DNA from: Clostridiales bacterium
Lineage (GTDB): Bacteria > Bacillota > Clostridia > Oscillospirales > JAAYXM01
Direction: 5' to 3'
Assembly: GCA_012515925.1 (NCBI GenBank)
Contig: JAAYXM010000065.1
Span: 1-14,189, forward strand
Length of the DNA stretch: 14,189 nt
The notes under the pieces were generated by a model. The model was not told the DNA's origin and searched no databases. It saw only the letters and a list, made by a program, of their open reading frames with translations. This document shows, piece by piece, positions 6,545 to 13,390 of this stretch; the first letter of the stretch is position 1, and each line of letters opens with the position of its first letter. The position numbers were made by a program, and so were the translations under genes.

Positions 6545-8806
6545 CTATAATCTTATGACGTTTGCCCTGTCTCCTAAGTATTCGTATTCGCGCTTATGGC
6601 AGGTATAAAGCAGTATCTGGCGTTCTTTGGCCATGTCAGAAAGATATTCGAGCGCGTACGACATGCGCTTGTCGTCAAAGGTAACCAAAGCGTCGTCCAG
6701 AATAACCGGAATGCCCGTATCCACCGCAATCTCGCACAGCGCGAGCCTGAGCGAAAGATAAAGCTCGTCAAGCGTGCCCGCGGATAGCTGCAGCTCCTCT
6801 CGCGGCGGCGCGGCCCGGGATTCGGACACGGAAAGCTGCATGTCACGGTTTTTTATTTTAACAATGCTGAAGCTTCCGCCCGTAAGTTTTTCAAATATCC
6901 CTCCGGCTCGATTTTCAAGCTCGGGTGCAAACCTGTTCTGCAGCTCGCCGTGAGCCTGTGCGAGGTGCTCGAGCGCGGCTTCTATCGCCTCATACTCGAG
7001 CGTTTTTTTATTAAGCTCCTCTTGCTTTTGCCGCTCTTCGGCTTCAAGCGCTGCGATATCGCCCACCTCAGACATACGCGCGGAAACCGCGGATATGGCA
7101 AGCTCAAGCTCGCGCCGACGGATTTTTATGGCGCTCAGCTTCTCTGAAACCTCGTCTTCGCCGGTTTCGGGCGGGTTTATATTTTCCGGCAAAAGCTGCG
7201 CGGCCTTGCGGAGCTCCTCTAAATCCCGGCCCTCGCCTACCGAGGCGGCCCTTATACGCGCGCTCTCGAAATTATATTTCGCGGTGTTTAAATCCTTTAC
7301 GGCGCGCCTTGCCCGCTCTATGAGCTCCGGAACATCCTCAAGCGTCGCGTCAGCTTTAAGCCTTCCGGCCTCCGCGAGTATTTCGGCCTTTAACGCCTCC
7401 GCGCGATTTTTGTACAGCATCGTGTTTTCCGTTGCCTGTTTATAGACCTTTTCGGCTTCCCCGACTCTTGACAGCAGGCCGTCGTACTCGTCCGCCCGGG
7501 CGGTTATACCCGCCTCGTCCTGTACGCGGTATATTGATAAAAGCCTTGATATCATGCTTTTTAGCGTCTTTGTTTTTCTGCTTCCGATTATGCCCGCCGC
7601 CGCGGCGCAAAGCACACCCGCTAAGGCGCCGGCCGCCGCGAGCAGCATACCCGCGCCGGGGATTAACGCTGCGCAGACCGCGGATATAACAAGCAATACC
7701 ACGCCCGCCGCCGCGCCGAAAACACCCGCGCGTTTTGTACGGCTTAAGCTTTCGCGCACGCCCGCAATATAACGGCTGTCGGCCGCCGCCTTTTCCTTCG
7801 CCTCCCGACCCGTTAATCCGTTAAACATATCGAAAAGCCCGAGCTTTTCCGTCTCCGCGTCAAGCGCCTTCTTCGCGTTTACGATAAGCTCCTCGCCCGT
7901 CATATTATTCATATGCGCGCTGTACCTGCCGTATTTTTCGCCGATTCCCTGTAAAAAATCCTCGTTTACGACAAAGCCGTCAAACGTCGCGTTTTCAAGC
8001 GCTTTCATGTATTCGTCACGCGCGGATTGCTCGTCTCTCGCCGCCAAAGCGCAGCGCTCAAGCTGCTCCTTTGCCTTAAAGCCCTTTATCAGCGCGGCTT
8101 GATTTTCGTATTTTTGTTCCTCAACAGTAAGCTCCGCAAGCTCGGTATGCCCGGCCGTAAGTATCTTTGCGTCCTCCCGCAGTCTTTCGAGCTTCTCCGA
8201 TATCCCGCTTATTTCGTCAACAAGCCTCGGAATATCCCCGCTCTTATTGTATCTCCGCTTGTTCCGCCATTCCGAAAGGCGCTTTGAAACCACACTGTAG
8301 GACGCGGTCTCGTCACCGCTGCCCGCGAGCGAAATTATCCTGCGTTGAAGCTCCCCGTCCTTATCGTTTTCTATCTGCACGCAGGCCTGCCCGATAAACG
8401 CGCTGCGTTCAAATACCTGTCTTTTTACCCCGAGTATCGCCTCGCCCGGGGACGCGGACATACCGGGCACGGCAAGCCCCGTCTTTTTGTCGATGACGGA
8501 CGCGTCCCCAAGTACGCCGTTTTTCCCGCTTTTGCGCTCGATTATATATTCCTTACCCTGATGGCTTATCTCGATTCTGCCGTACATCTGCCCGCCGCTC
8601 CAGGGCAGATACTTCTCCTTGTCAGGCAAATAACCTTTTTTGCTTTTTTCGCTTGTGGAGATTCCGAAAAGCATCGCGCGGATAAAATCGCTCCATGTGG
8701 ATTTTCCCGCCTCGTTTTCGCCGTATATCACGTTAAGCCCTTCGGCAAGCTTAAGCTCTTTTTTCACAAGCCTTCCGAACGTCGCGTACATGGATAATAT
8801 GTTCAC
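6545..8806 (-). CDS. SbcC/YhaN-like AAA ATPase with membrane hairpin
   Basis: A split ATPase of the SbcC/Rad50/SMC class, closest in layout to Bacillus YhaN. Numbered from the chosen GTG (753 residues), the N-terminal half-site has ENEAGKST (about 30-37). A coiled-coil region follows. Two hydrophobic segments (about 361-407) are set in the middle, then more coiled coil. The C-terminal half-site has the ABC signature LSAGTLDELYLSLRLAL (about 674) and Walker B PVILDDAL (about 701). Canonical SbcC lacks the hydrophobic pair, so this form is probably membrane-anchored. The longest frame begins at TTG 8824, but GGGGGTG lies six bases before the GTG at 8806. The gene begins 18 bases after the phosphoesterase, its likely partner nuclease, suggesting a two-subunit DNA-end processing complex. 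The substrate is inferred. Confidence 0.88.
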   Translation of the reverse strand: MNILSMYATFGRLVKKELKLAEGLNVIYGENEAGKSTWSDFIRAMLFGISTSEKSKKGYLPDKEKYLPWSGGQMYGRIEISHQGKEYIIERKSGKNGVLGDASVIDKKTGLAVPGMSASPGEAILGVKRQVFERSAFIGQACVQIENDKDGELQRRIISLAGSGDETASYSVVSKRLSEWRNKRRYNKSGDIPRLVDEISGISEKLERLREDAKILTAGHTELAELTVEEQKYENQAALIKGFKAKEQLERCALAARDEQSARDEYMKALENATFDGFVVNEDFLQGIGEKYGRYSAHMNNMTGEELIVNAKKALDAETEKLGLFDMFNGLTGREAKEKAAADSRYIAGVRESLSRTKRAGVFGAAAGVVLLVISAVCAALIPGAGMLLAAAGALAGVLCAAAAGIIGSRKTKTLKSMISRLLSIYRVQDEAGITARADEYDGLLSRVGEAEKVYKQATENTMLYKNRAEALKAEILAEAGRLKADATLEDVPELIERARRAVKDLNTAKYNFESARIRAASVGEGRDLEELRKAAQLLPENINPPETGEDEVSEKLSAIKIRRRELELAISAVSARMSEVGDIAALEAEERQKQEELNKKTLEYEAIEAALEHLAQAHGELQNRFAPELENRAGGIFEKLTGGSFSIVKIKNRDMQLSVSESRAAPPREELQLSAGTLDELYLSLRLALCEIAVDTGIPVILDDALVTFDDKRMSYALEYLSDMAKERQILLYTCHKREYEYLGDRANVIRL

Positions 8807-8824
8807 CCGCACCACCCCCGGCAA

Positions 8825-9907
8825 TCAGTTTATATCCCGGTTTTCAAACGCCGCCATGCCGAACTTCGCGGCCAGCAGCAGCTTTTCGCGCTCGTTTTCG
8901 TCGTCCGTACCGTTATAAGCGCGATTCAGGCTTTGAAGGAAAAGCCCCGCAAGGTCATCTCCGTCCATGCCGTCCCAAACGTTTTTCGCCGGCTGCGTCC
9001 CGTCACGTATAATCAGCTTGTAAAACCTGTCCTTAAGCGAACTCTCCAAAAGCCCTAAGTCCGGAGCGTCACACCTGCCGGTCAGCGTGAGCCTGCAGGT
9101 TTCCTTAGCGGTATCCTCCGGCAGTATTTCGCGTATCGCCCCGACGGTGTCGGTTACGCCGGTCAGATCAACGCTTCTCTCCATATACCGGTATTCCGAC
9201 ACTGTTCGAAACTCGGCCTTTACACCCGCCGCCGAAAGCTCGCCTAAAAGCACGCCCTTGTCGCCGGTCTCGTCAAATCCCCGTCCCTCGGGACAGCCCG
9301 GATAGGCATAGAAGGTTTTACCCGCGGTTTTTAAGCCGCTGGCGGCATGGATATGCCCGAGGGCAAGATATGTAAGGCGGCTTTCCGCGATTTCGCTTTC
9401 CTTAATCGGGTTATAGTCGGCTCCGGCGAGGTTTCCGTGCATAAGCATGACGGATATCCCGCTCTCTTCCGCGCGAAAGCCGGAAAGAAGACTCGCGTCG
9501 CAGTTTTCGCCGTCAAAGCCCGCGCCGTAAACGGTCAGTCCCAGCTCGGGTATATCCACTCGCTCGATTTCCCGGCTTTTAAATATATGAACGTTTTGCG
9601 GAAAGCGCACGGAGCGGTACGGCGAGTCATGAGTAAACGCGTCATGGTTCCCCGGCGCTATAAAAACGCGCGCGCGGCTGTCATTTAACGCGTCGGCTAT
9701 CTCCTTCGCGGTCTCGTAATAGGCGTTTTTGCCGTCAAATAAATCCCCCGCGAGCAGAAGCAGCGAAACCCCTTCCGAATTGCCGAGCTCCACAATCCGG
9801 CGCAACAGCCTTCGCCGGTCGCGGCGCCGCTCGATTGCCTCGTCTCCGTTAAGCCCCAAAAACGGGCTGTCCAAATGAAAATCTCCGGTATGCAGAAACT
9901 TAATCAT
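8825..9907 (-). CDS. SbcD/YhaO-like metallophosphoesterase (exonuclease subunit)
   Basis: Calcineurin-like phosphoesterase of the SbcD/Mre11/YhaO group, expected to be the two-metal nuclease subunit working with the downstream ATPase. At 360 residues it shows all the metal-site motifs: D9 and H11 in HTGDFHLDSP, D55 in LAGDLFDG, N87 and H88 in APGNHD, H157 in LMHGN, and H185 and H187 in LGHIHAA. The C-terminal third is probably a capping or partner-binding region. A GTG nine bases upstream extends the frame, but it overlaps the ribosome binding site GGGGGTG, which is six bases before the ATG at 9907. The frame begins MIKFLHTGDFH, as expected for the family. It is 17 bases downstream of ymdB. 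Confidence 0.93.
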   Translation of the reverse strand: MIKFLHTGDFHLDSPFLGLNGDEAIERRRDRRRLLRRIVELGNSEGVSLLLLAGDLFDGKNAYYETAKEIADALNDSRARVFIAPGNHDAFTHDSPYRSVRFPQNVHIFKSREIERVDIPELGLTVYGAGFDGENCDASLLSGFRAEESGISVMLMHGNLAGADYNPIKESEIAESRLTYLALGHIHAASGLKTAGKTFYAYPGCPEGRGFDETGDKGVLLGELSAAGVKAEFRTVSEYRYMERSVDLTGVTDTVGAIREILPEDTAKETCRLTLTGRCDAPDLGLLESSLKDRFYKLIIRDGTQPAKNVWDGMDGDDLAGLFLQSLNRAYNGTDDENEREKLLLAAKFGMAAFENRDIN

Positions 9908-9924
9908 CCCACGCACCCCCGTAC

Positions 9925-10701
9925 TTATTCGGGATAGCTGATTCTCTTAACCCCGACGCATTTAAAGCTTTTGTCGTCTATGCTGAACAGCGCACCCTGG
10001 ATTTTGCTTTCGCCGGCCGCCGTTTCGTATCTGACGGGAACCTCGCCTTTAAACACGCGCAGCGACTGCTCGGGCTTTATTCCCAAAACCGAGTTTACGG
10101 GCCCCGTCATGCCTAAATCGGTGATATACCCGGTACCGCCGCAGAATACTCGCTCGTCGGCGGTCTGGACGTGCGTATGGGTACCCCAAAGGGCCGAAAC
10201 CTGACCGTCGAGATGATAGGCCATCGCAAGCTTCTCGCTTGTGGCGGCCGCGTGAAAATCCACCACCGTAAAATCGCTCATACGCGCGGCTTCCTTTAAA
10301 ACGCGCGTAATGCAGTTAAACGGGTTGTCGGGACCGAAGTCCATGTGACAGCGCCCCACAAGGTTTACAACGCAAATCATTTTTGATTTAAGGTGGAATA
10401 TCCCGTATCCCCTGCCCGGCGCGAGGGGCGACAGGTTTGCGGGTCTTAGTATATATCCGTCGTCCTCTAAGAAATCCGCGATATCACGCTTGCCCCAGAC
10501 ATGGTTTCCGAGCGTTATAACGTCCGCGCCCGCAGCGTAAAGACGCTCGGCAAGTGCGCGCGTGATGCCCACGCCGGCGGCGTTTTCGCCGTTGACCACG
10601 ATAAAATCGCATTCAAGGCTTTCCCGCAGCTCGCGCAAATGCTTTTCGAGGATTTTTACGCCGGGCTCTCCGACCACGTCTCCCACAGCAAGTATATTCA
10701 A
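9925..10701 (-). CDS. YmdB family 2',3'-cyclic nucleotide phosphodiesterase
   Basis: TIGR00282/YmdB family metallophosphoesterase. In Bacillus, YmdB hydrolyses 2',3'-cyclic nucleotides and is needed for biofilm and sporulation-related gene expression. The protein has 258 residues and retains the metal ligands D8, E39, N40, N66, H67, H150, H175 and H177 (GDVVG, NGEN, GNHVW, DFH, GTHTHVQTAD). The segment usually written FHAEATSEK is FHAAATSEK here. The start is TTG, chosen because no ATG or GTG is available, GGAGG lies seven bases upstream, and the frame then begins MNILAVGDVVG. Its position directly after rny matches Bacillus, but a terminator-like hairpin lies between them. Confidence 0.95.
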   Translation of the reverse strand: MNILAVGDVVGEPGVKILEKHLRELRESLECDFIVVNGENAAGVGITRALAERLYAAGADVITLGNHVWGKRDIADFLEDDGYILRPANLSPLAPGRGYGIFHLKSKMICVVNLVGRCHMDFGPDNPFNCITRVLKEAARMSDFTVVDFHAAATSEKLAMAYHLDGQVSALWGTHTHVQTADERVFCGGTGYITDLGMTGPVNSVLGIKPEQSLRVFKGEVPVRYETAAGESKIQGALFSIDDKSFKCVGVKRISYPE

Positions 10702-10718
10702 ACAAATTCCTCCGTTTA

Positions 10719-10758
10719 ATAAAAAAGGTGCAATCGAAGCACATGCCCCGGTTACACC
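10719..10758 (-). terminator. Terminator/attenuator between rny and ymdB
   Basis: On the minus strand GGTGTAACCG pairs with CGATTGCACC (10 positions, one G-U, one mismatch; 10749-10758 and 10727-10736), followed by six T and then ATT (10718-10726). It lies between the rny stop and the ymdB ribosome binding site. The plus strand also reads GTTTTTT after the same stem, so it could stop transcription both ways. No promoter fits between it and ymdB, so ymdB and its followers seem to depend on readthrough or on a promoter inside rny. Confidence 0.8.
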
Positions 10759-10774
10759 GTTTTTTAAAATCAGA

Positions 10775-12325
10775 TTATTTCGCGTACTCTATGGCGCGAG
10801 TTTCGCGAATCAGGTGAACCTTGATCTGGCCGGGATAATCCAGCTCCTCTTCGACCTTTCTCGCCAGGTCGCGCGAGAGCAGAACCAACTCGTCGTCATT
10901 GACCTCTTCGGGCTTGACGATAATCCTGATTTCGCGCCCGGCCTGTATCGCGTAAGACCGCTCGACGCCCGGGAATATGTTCGCGATTTCTTCAAGCTTC
11001 TCAAGACGCTTGATGTAGTTTTCAAGATTTTCGCGGCGCGCGCCGGGTCTCGCGGCGGAAATCGCGTCTGCCGCCTGAACCAGGCAGGCGACGATGGTTT
11101 TCGGCTCGATATCGCCGTGGTGCGCGTGTATCGCGTGGATAATATCCGCGTTTTCCTTGTATTTCTTGGCAAGGTCGACACCAATCGACACATGCGAGCC
11201 TTCTACCTCGTGGTCCACCGCCTTGCCTATATCGTGCAGCAGCCCCGCGCGCTTGGCAAGCATAACATCGACGCCGAGCTCCGCGGCAAGAAGGCCGGCT
11301 ATATGCGCGACCTCGATCGAGTGCTTCAGGACGTTCTGGCCGTAGCTTGTACGGAACCGGAGTTTGCCGAGAAGCTTCACAATCTCGGGGTTCAAGCCGT
11401 GAACCCCCGTCTCGAACGTGGCGCGATCACCCTCCTGCTTAATCGTGACATCCACCTCGCGGAGCGCTTTTTCGACCATTTCCTCAATGCGCGCCGGATG
11501 GATTCGCCCGTCAACGATAAGCTTTTCAAGCGAAATACGCGCGACCTCGCGGCGTATCGGGTCAAAGCTTGAAAGCGTAATCGCTTCGGGCGTATCGTCA
11601 ATAATCAAATCAACGCCCGTAAGCGTTTCGAGCGTACGGATATTACGCCCTTCCCTGCCTATAATTCTGCCCTTCATTTCATCGTTGGGCAATGGTACAA
11701 CCGAAACCGTTGCTTCCGCCACATGGTCGGCGGCGCATTTTTGTATGGCAAGCGAAATAAGCTCTCTTGCCTTTTGATCTGATTCATCCTTGAACTGTGC
11801 TTCGATATCCTTTATGCGAATGGCATATTCATGCCGCACCTCGGATTCAAGATTGGTGATTAAGTGCTGCTTGGCCTCCTCAATCGTGTAGCCCGAAATC
11901 TTTTCGAGCATCTCCAACTGGCCGCGCTTAATAAGGTTTATCTCTTCGTTAATTGCTTCGTTATCCTTTATCTTCTTGTTGAGAAGCTCTTCCTTCTTTT
12001 CTATCGTCTCATACTTTTTTTCGAGGTTTTCTTCTCTCTGCTGGATTCTGCGCTCCTGTTTCTGTATCTCTATACGACGTTCTTTAATCTCTTTGTCAAA
12101 TTCGACACGGTTTTTGTGTATTTCCTCTTTAGCCTCGATAAGAATCTCGCGCTTTTTATTTTCAGATGCCTTAATCGCGTCGTTTATTATCTTTTTAGCC
12201 TCTTCCTCAGCGCTTTTTATCTCTTTTTCCGCTATTCTCTTTCTGTAAGCAACACCGAGGAAAAAAGCGCCGGCCGACGAAATAACCGCAACAACCGCAA
12301 CGATAACCCACGTTATCCAATTCAT
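10775..12325 (-). CDS. Ribonuclease Y
   Basis: Membrane-anchored endoribonuclease that starts decay of many mRNAs in Bacillota. The 516 residues from the ATG match the family. Domains in order are an N-terminal transmembrane helix (about 4-27), a long charged coiled coil (about 30-185), a KH RNA-binding domain with GRIIGREGRN (219-228), and an HD domain with LKHSIEVAHIAG (about 333) and the metal-binding LLHDIGKA (H364, D365). The longest frame would start at a GTG (12340), but that GTG is part of the AGGAGGTG ribosome binding site. The ATG is preferred although its spacing from GGAGG, 14 bases, is unusually long. It is followed by ymdB, as in Bacillus. Confidence 0.97.
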   Translation of the reverse strand: MNWITWVIVAVVAVISSAGAFFLGVAYRKRIAEKEIKSAEEEAKKIINDAIKASENKKREILIEAKEEIHKNRVEFDKEIKERRIEIQKQERRIQQREENLEKKYETIEKKEELLNKKIKDNEAINEEINLIKRGQLEMLEKISGYTIEEAKQHLITNLESEVRHEYAIRIKDIEAQFKDESDQKARELISLAIQKCAADHVAEATVSVVPLPNDEMKGRIIGREGRNIRTLETLTGVDLIIDDTPEAITLSSFDPIRREVARISLEKLIVDGRIHPARIEEMVEKALREVDVTIKQEGDRATFETGVHGLNPEIVKLLGKLRFRTSYGQNVLKHSIEVAHIAGLLAAELGVDVMLAKRAGLLHDIGKAVDHEVEGSHVSIGVDLAKKYKENADIIHAIHAHHGDIEPKTIVACLVQAADAISAARPGARRENLENYIKRLEKLEEIANIFPGVERSYAIQAGREIRIIVKPEEVNDDELVLLSRDLARKVEEELDYPGQIKVHLIRETRAIEYAK

Positions 12326-12543
12326 ACTGTCGTGATACACCTCCTGTAAATCTAATATTTATGCGATGCGGTTTATATCCGGTTTGAAAGCGTAGCTGCT
12401 CGCTTTTCTGGTAAGCCCGATTAATTAGCGATACCGACCGTATAACCGTTTTACAAACGGCCGCCTCTGATTTAAAATATAAATAATTTAACGGTTTCGG
12501 TTTATTTAATCAAAAGCCCTACGGCAGTATACTCTCGCATAAT
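12326..12543 (-). promoter_or_regulatory. Long untranslated leader of rny
   Basis: About 218 nt separate the predicted rny start of transcription from its ATG. On the minus strand this contains a TGATT-AAATAA...TTATTT...AATCA arrangement, a 6-bp hairpin CCGTTT/AAACGG (12446-12460), another AAAGCG/CGCTTT (12387-12406), and then AGGAGGTG. No gene or known riboswitch is recognised. A leader this long may carry autoregulation by RNase cleavage. That is inference. Confidence 0.4.
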
Positions 12544-12549
12544 ATATAT

Positions 12550-12578
12550 ATTTTAGAACTATTTGGCGAATATGTCAA
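12550..12578 (-). promoter_or_regulatory. Strong sigma-A promoter of rny
   Basis: Minus-strand TTGACA (12573-12578) and TAAAAT (12550-12555) are separated by 17 bases, 6/6 and 5/6 matches to consensus. It is the only strong minus-strand promoter I found upstream of rny. Confidence 0.85.
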
Positions 12579-12592
12579 GGTGATTTGCCCTT

Positions 12593-12622
12593 TTGACAAT
12601 CATTGTTTAAAAAAAATATACA
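12593..12622 (+). promoter_or_regulatory. Putative plus-strand promoter, divergent from rny
   Basis: TTGACA (12593-12598) and TATACA (12617-12622) are 18 bases apart. Its -35 lies 14 bases from the rny -35, back to back. Downstream (12630-12790) there is no supported coding sequence, only small hairpins at 12690-12705 and 12736-12757. It could feed rpsO or a small RNA, or be chance in AT-rich DNA. Confidence 0.45.
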
Positions 12623-12793
12623 AGTTAATAATTTAAATTGTCCGATAATAACAAAATATTATTCATTTTCCCCTTTCCGCCCGGGAAGAGAGAATATCAT
12701 TATATTGCTTTTATGGTAAATAATCTTAAAATCCCGCGGCAGTGATTTCCTGCCCGCCGATACGTTTAATTTCCCGTATATGTGTGAAAACTA

Positions 12794-12822
12794 TTTACAA
12801 TAAATCATCATTATGCTAAAAT
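12794..12822 (+). promoter_or_regulatory. Sigma-A promoter of rpsO
   Basis: TTTACA (12794-12799) and TAAAAT (12817-12822) are separated by 17 bases, 5/6 matches each. The start of transcription is expected near 12829, which begins exactly before the structured rpsO leader. Confidence 0.82.
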
Positions 12823-12829
12823 ATATCAG

Positions 12830-12925
12830 TGCAGCAAATCCCTTATCGCAGTTTTGGGGCAATGCCCGGTTTCCGGGGATTCACCCGCCCAATACCGCGA
12901 TTTGCGGAAATTTATTAAGAAAGGT
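12830..12925 (+). promoter_or_regulatory. Structured rpsO leader, candidate S15 autoregulatory site
   Basis: The leader folds by eye into a lower helix GCAAA/TTTGC (12834-12838, 12901-12905) and a 7-nt one-sided bulge. A long helix TCGCAGTTTTGGG / CCCAATACCGCGA follows (12846-12858, 12888-12900; 11 of 13 pairs), capped by a CCCGG-TTT-CCGGG hairpin (12865-12877). The 3' flank runs into the ribosome binding site AGGTG. S15 represses its own mRNA through leader structures in several phyla, which makes this a good candidate. I cannot match it to a named class. Confidence 0.55.
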
Positions 12926-12933
12926 GAAAGCGG

Positions 12934-13200
12934 ATGATTTTAAAGGAGCAAAAGGCCTCGGTAATCGAGCAGTACCGCACCCATCCCACCGATACGGGCT
13001 CGCCCGAGGTGCAAATAGCTATCCTTACCGAGCGCATCAACCAGCTGACCGGGCATCTGAAAATCCATAAGAAGGATAATCACTCCCGCCGCGGTCTGCT
13101 GAAAATGGTCGGTACGCGCCGTAACCTGCTCAACTATCTCGCCAAAAAGGATGTTGAGCGTTACCGCGCGCTGATCGAAAAGCTTGGTCTGAGAAAATAA
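12934..13200 (+). CDS. Ribosomal protein S15
   Basis: Small-subunit ribosomal protein S15, a primary binder of the 16S rRNA central domain. It also helps form a bridge to the large subunit. The 88 residues match the usual length. Recognisable family blocks are DTGSPEVQIAILTERINQLT (about 20-39), HLKIHKKDNHSRRGLLKMV (about 41-59) and RRNLLNYL. The ATG at 12934 has AGGTG seven bases upstream. It is followed by a strong terminator and then pnp, the common rpsO-pnp order. Confidence 0.98.
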   Translation: MILKEQKASVIEQYRTHPTDTGSPEVQIAILTERINQLTGHLKIHKKDNHSRRGLLKMVGTRRNLLNYLAKKDVERYRALIEKLGLRK

Positions 13201-13212
13201 GCTGAAGTTTTA

Positions 13213-13250
13213 GCGTAAAAACCGGAAACCTCGGTTTCCGGTTTTTACGC
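13213..13250 (+). terminator. Terminator after rpsO
   Basis: Two perfect 18-base arms (13213-13230 and 13233-13250) enclose a 2-base gap. The core ACCGGAAACC / GGTTTCCGGT is followed by TTTTT on the plus strand, and the mirror A run makes it potentially bidirectional. It starts 12 bases after the rpsO stop. Because no clear promoter lies between it and pnp, partial readthrough is likely. Confidence 0.88.
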
Positions 13251-13258
13251 AAGGCGAA

Positions 13259-13374
13259 TTGTCCGGAGCGGGAGTCAAGCCATGTTTAGCAGTTGATCAT
13301 TTCTCCGAAGTATCGGGGGCATGCTCAAATGCTAAACCCCGGGTAAACCCGTCCGGACAGATAATACTATCTGT
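13259..13374 (+). promoter_or_regulatory. Structured leader of pnp
   Basis: A nested fold can be drawn by eye. P1 pairs GTCCGGA-g-CGGG (13261-13272) with CCCGTCCGGAC (13348-13358). P2 pairs GTTTAGCA (13284-13291) with TGCTAAAC (13330-13337). P3 pairs CTCCGA (13303-13308) with TCGGGG (13313-13318) around AGTA. A further hairpin ACAGATA-ATAC-TATCTGT (13357-13374) shares two bases with P1 and ends directly at AAGGAG (13375-13380). In E. coli the pnp leader is a long stem cut by RNase III and used by PNPase for self-control. A comparable role here is inferred. It does not match a riboswitch I know. Confidence 0.6.
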
Positions 13375-13390
13375 AAGGAGCAAATACCAC

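Noticed and set aside
10562..11572. Plus-strand 336-residue frame opposite ymdB and rny
   Set aside because: Antisense to two conserved genes and crosses their terminator; composition follows the complementary codons.
12709..12748. Ten-codon plus-strand peptide after the putative promoter at 12593
   Set aside because: No well-placed ribosome binding site and too short to judge.
12813..13070. Plus-strand 85-residue frame over the rpsO leader and gene
   Set aside because: Out of frame with rpsO; its start lies within the rpsO promoter.
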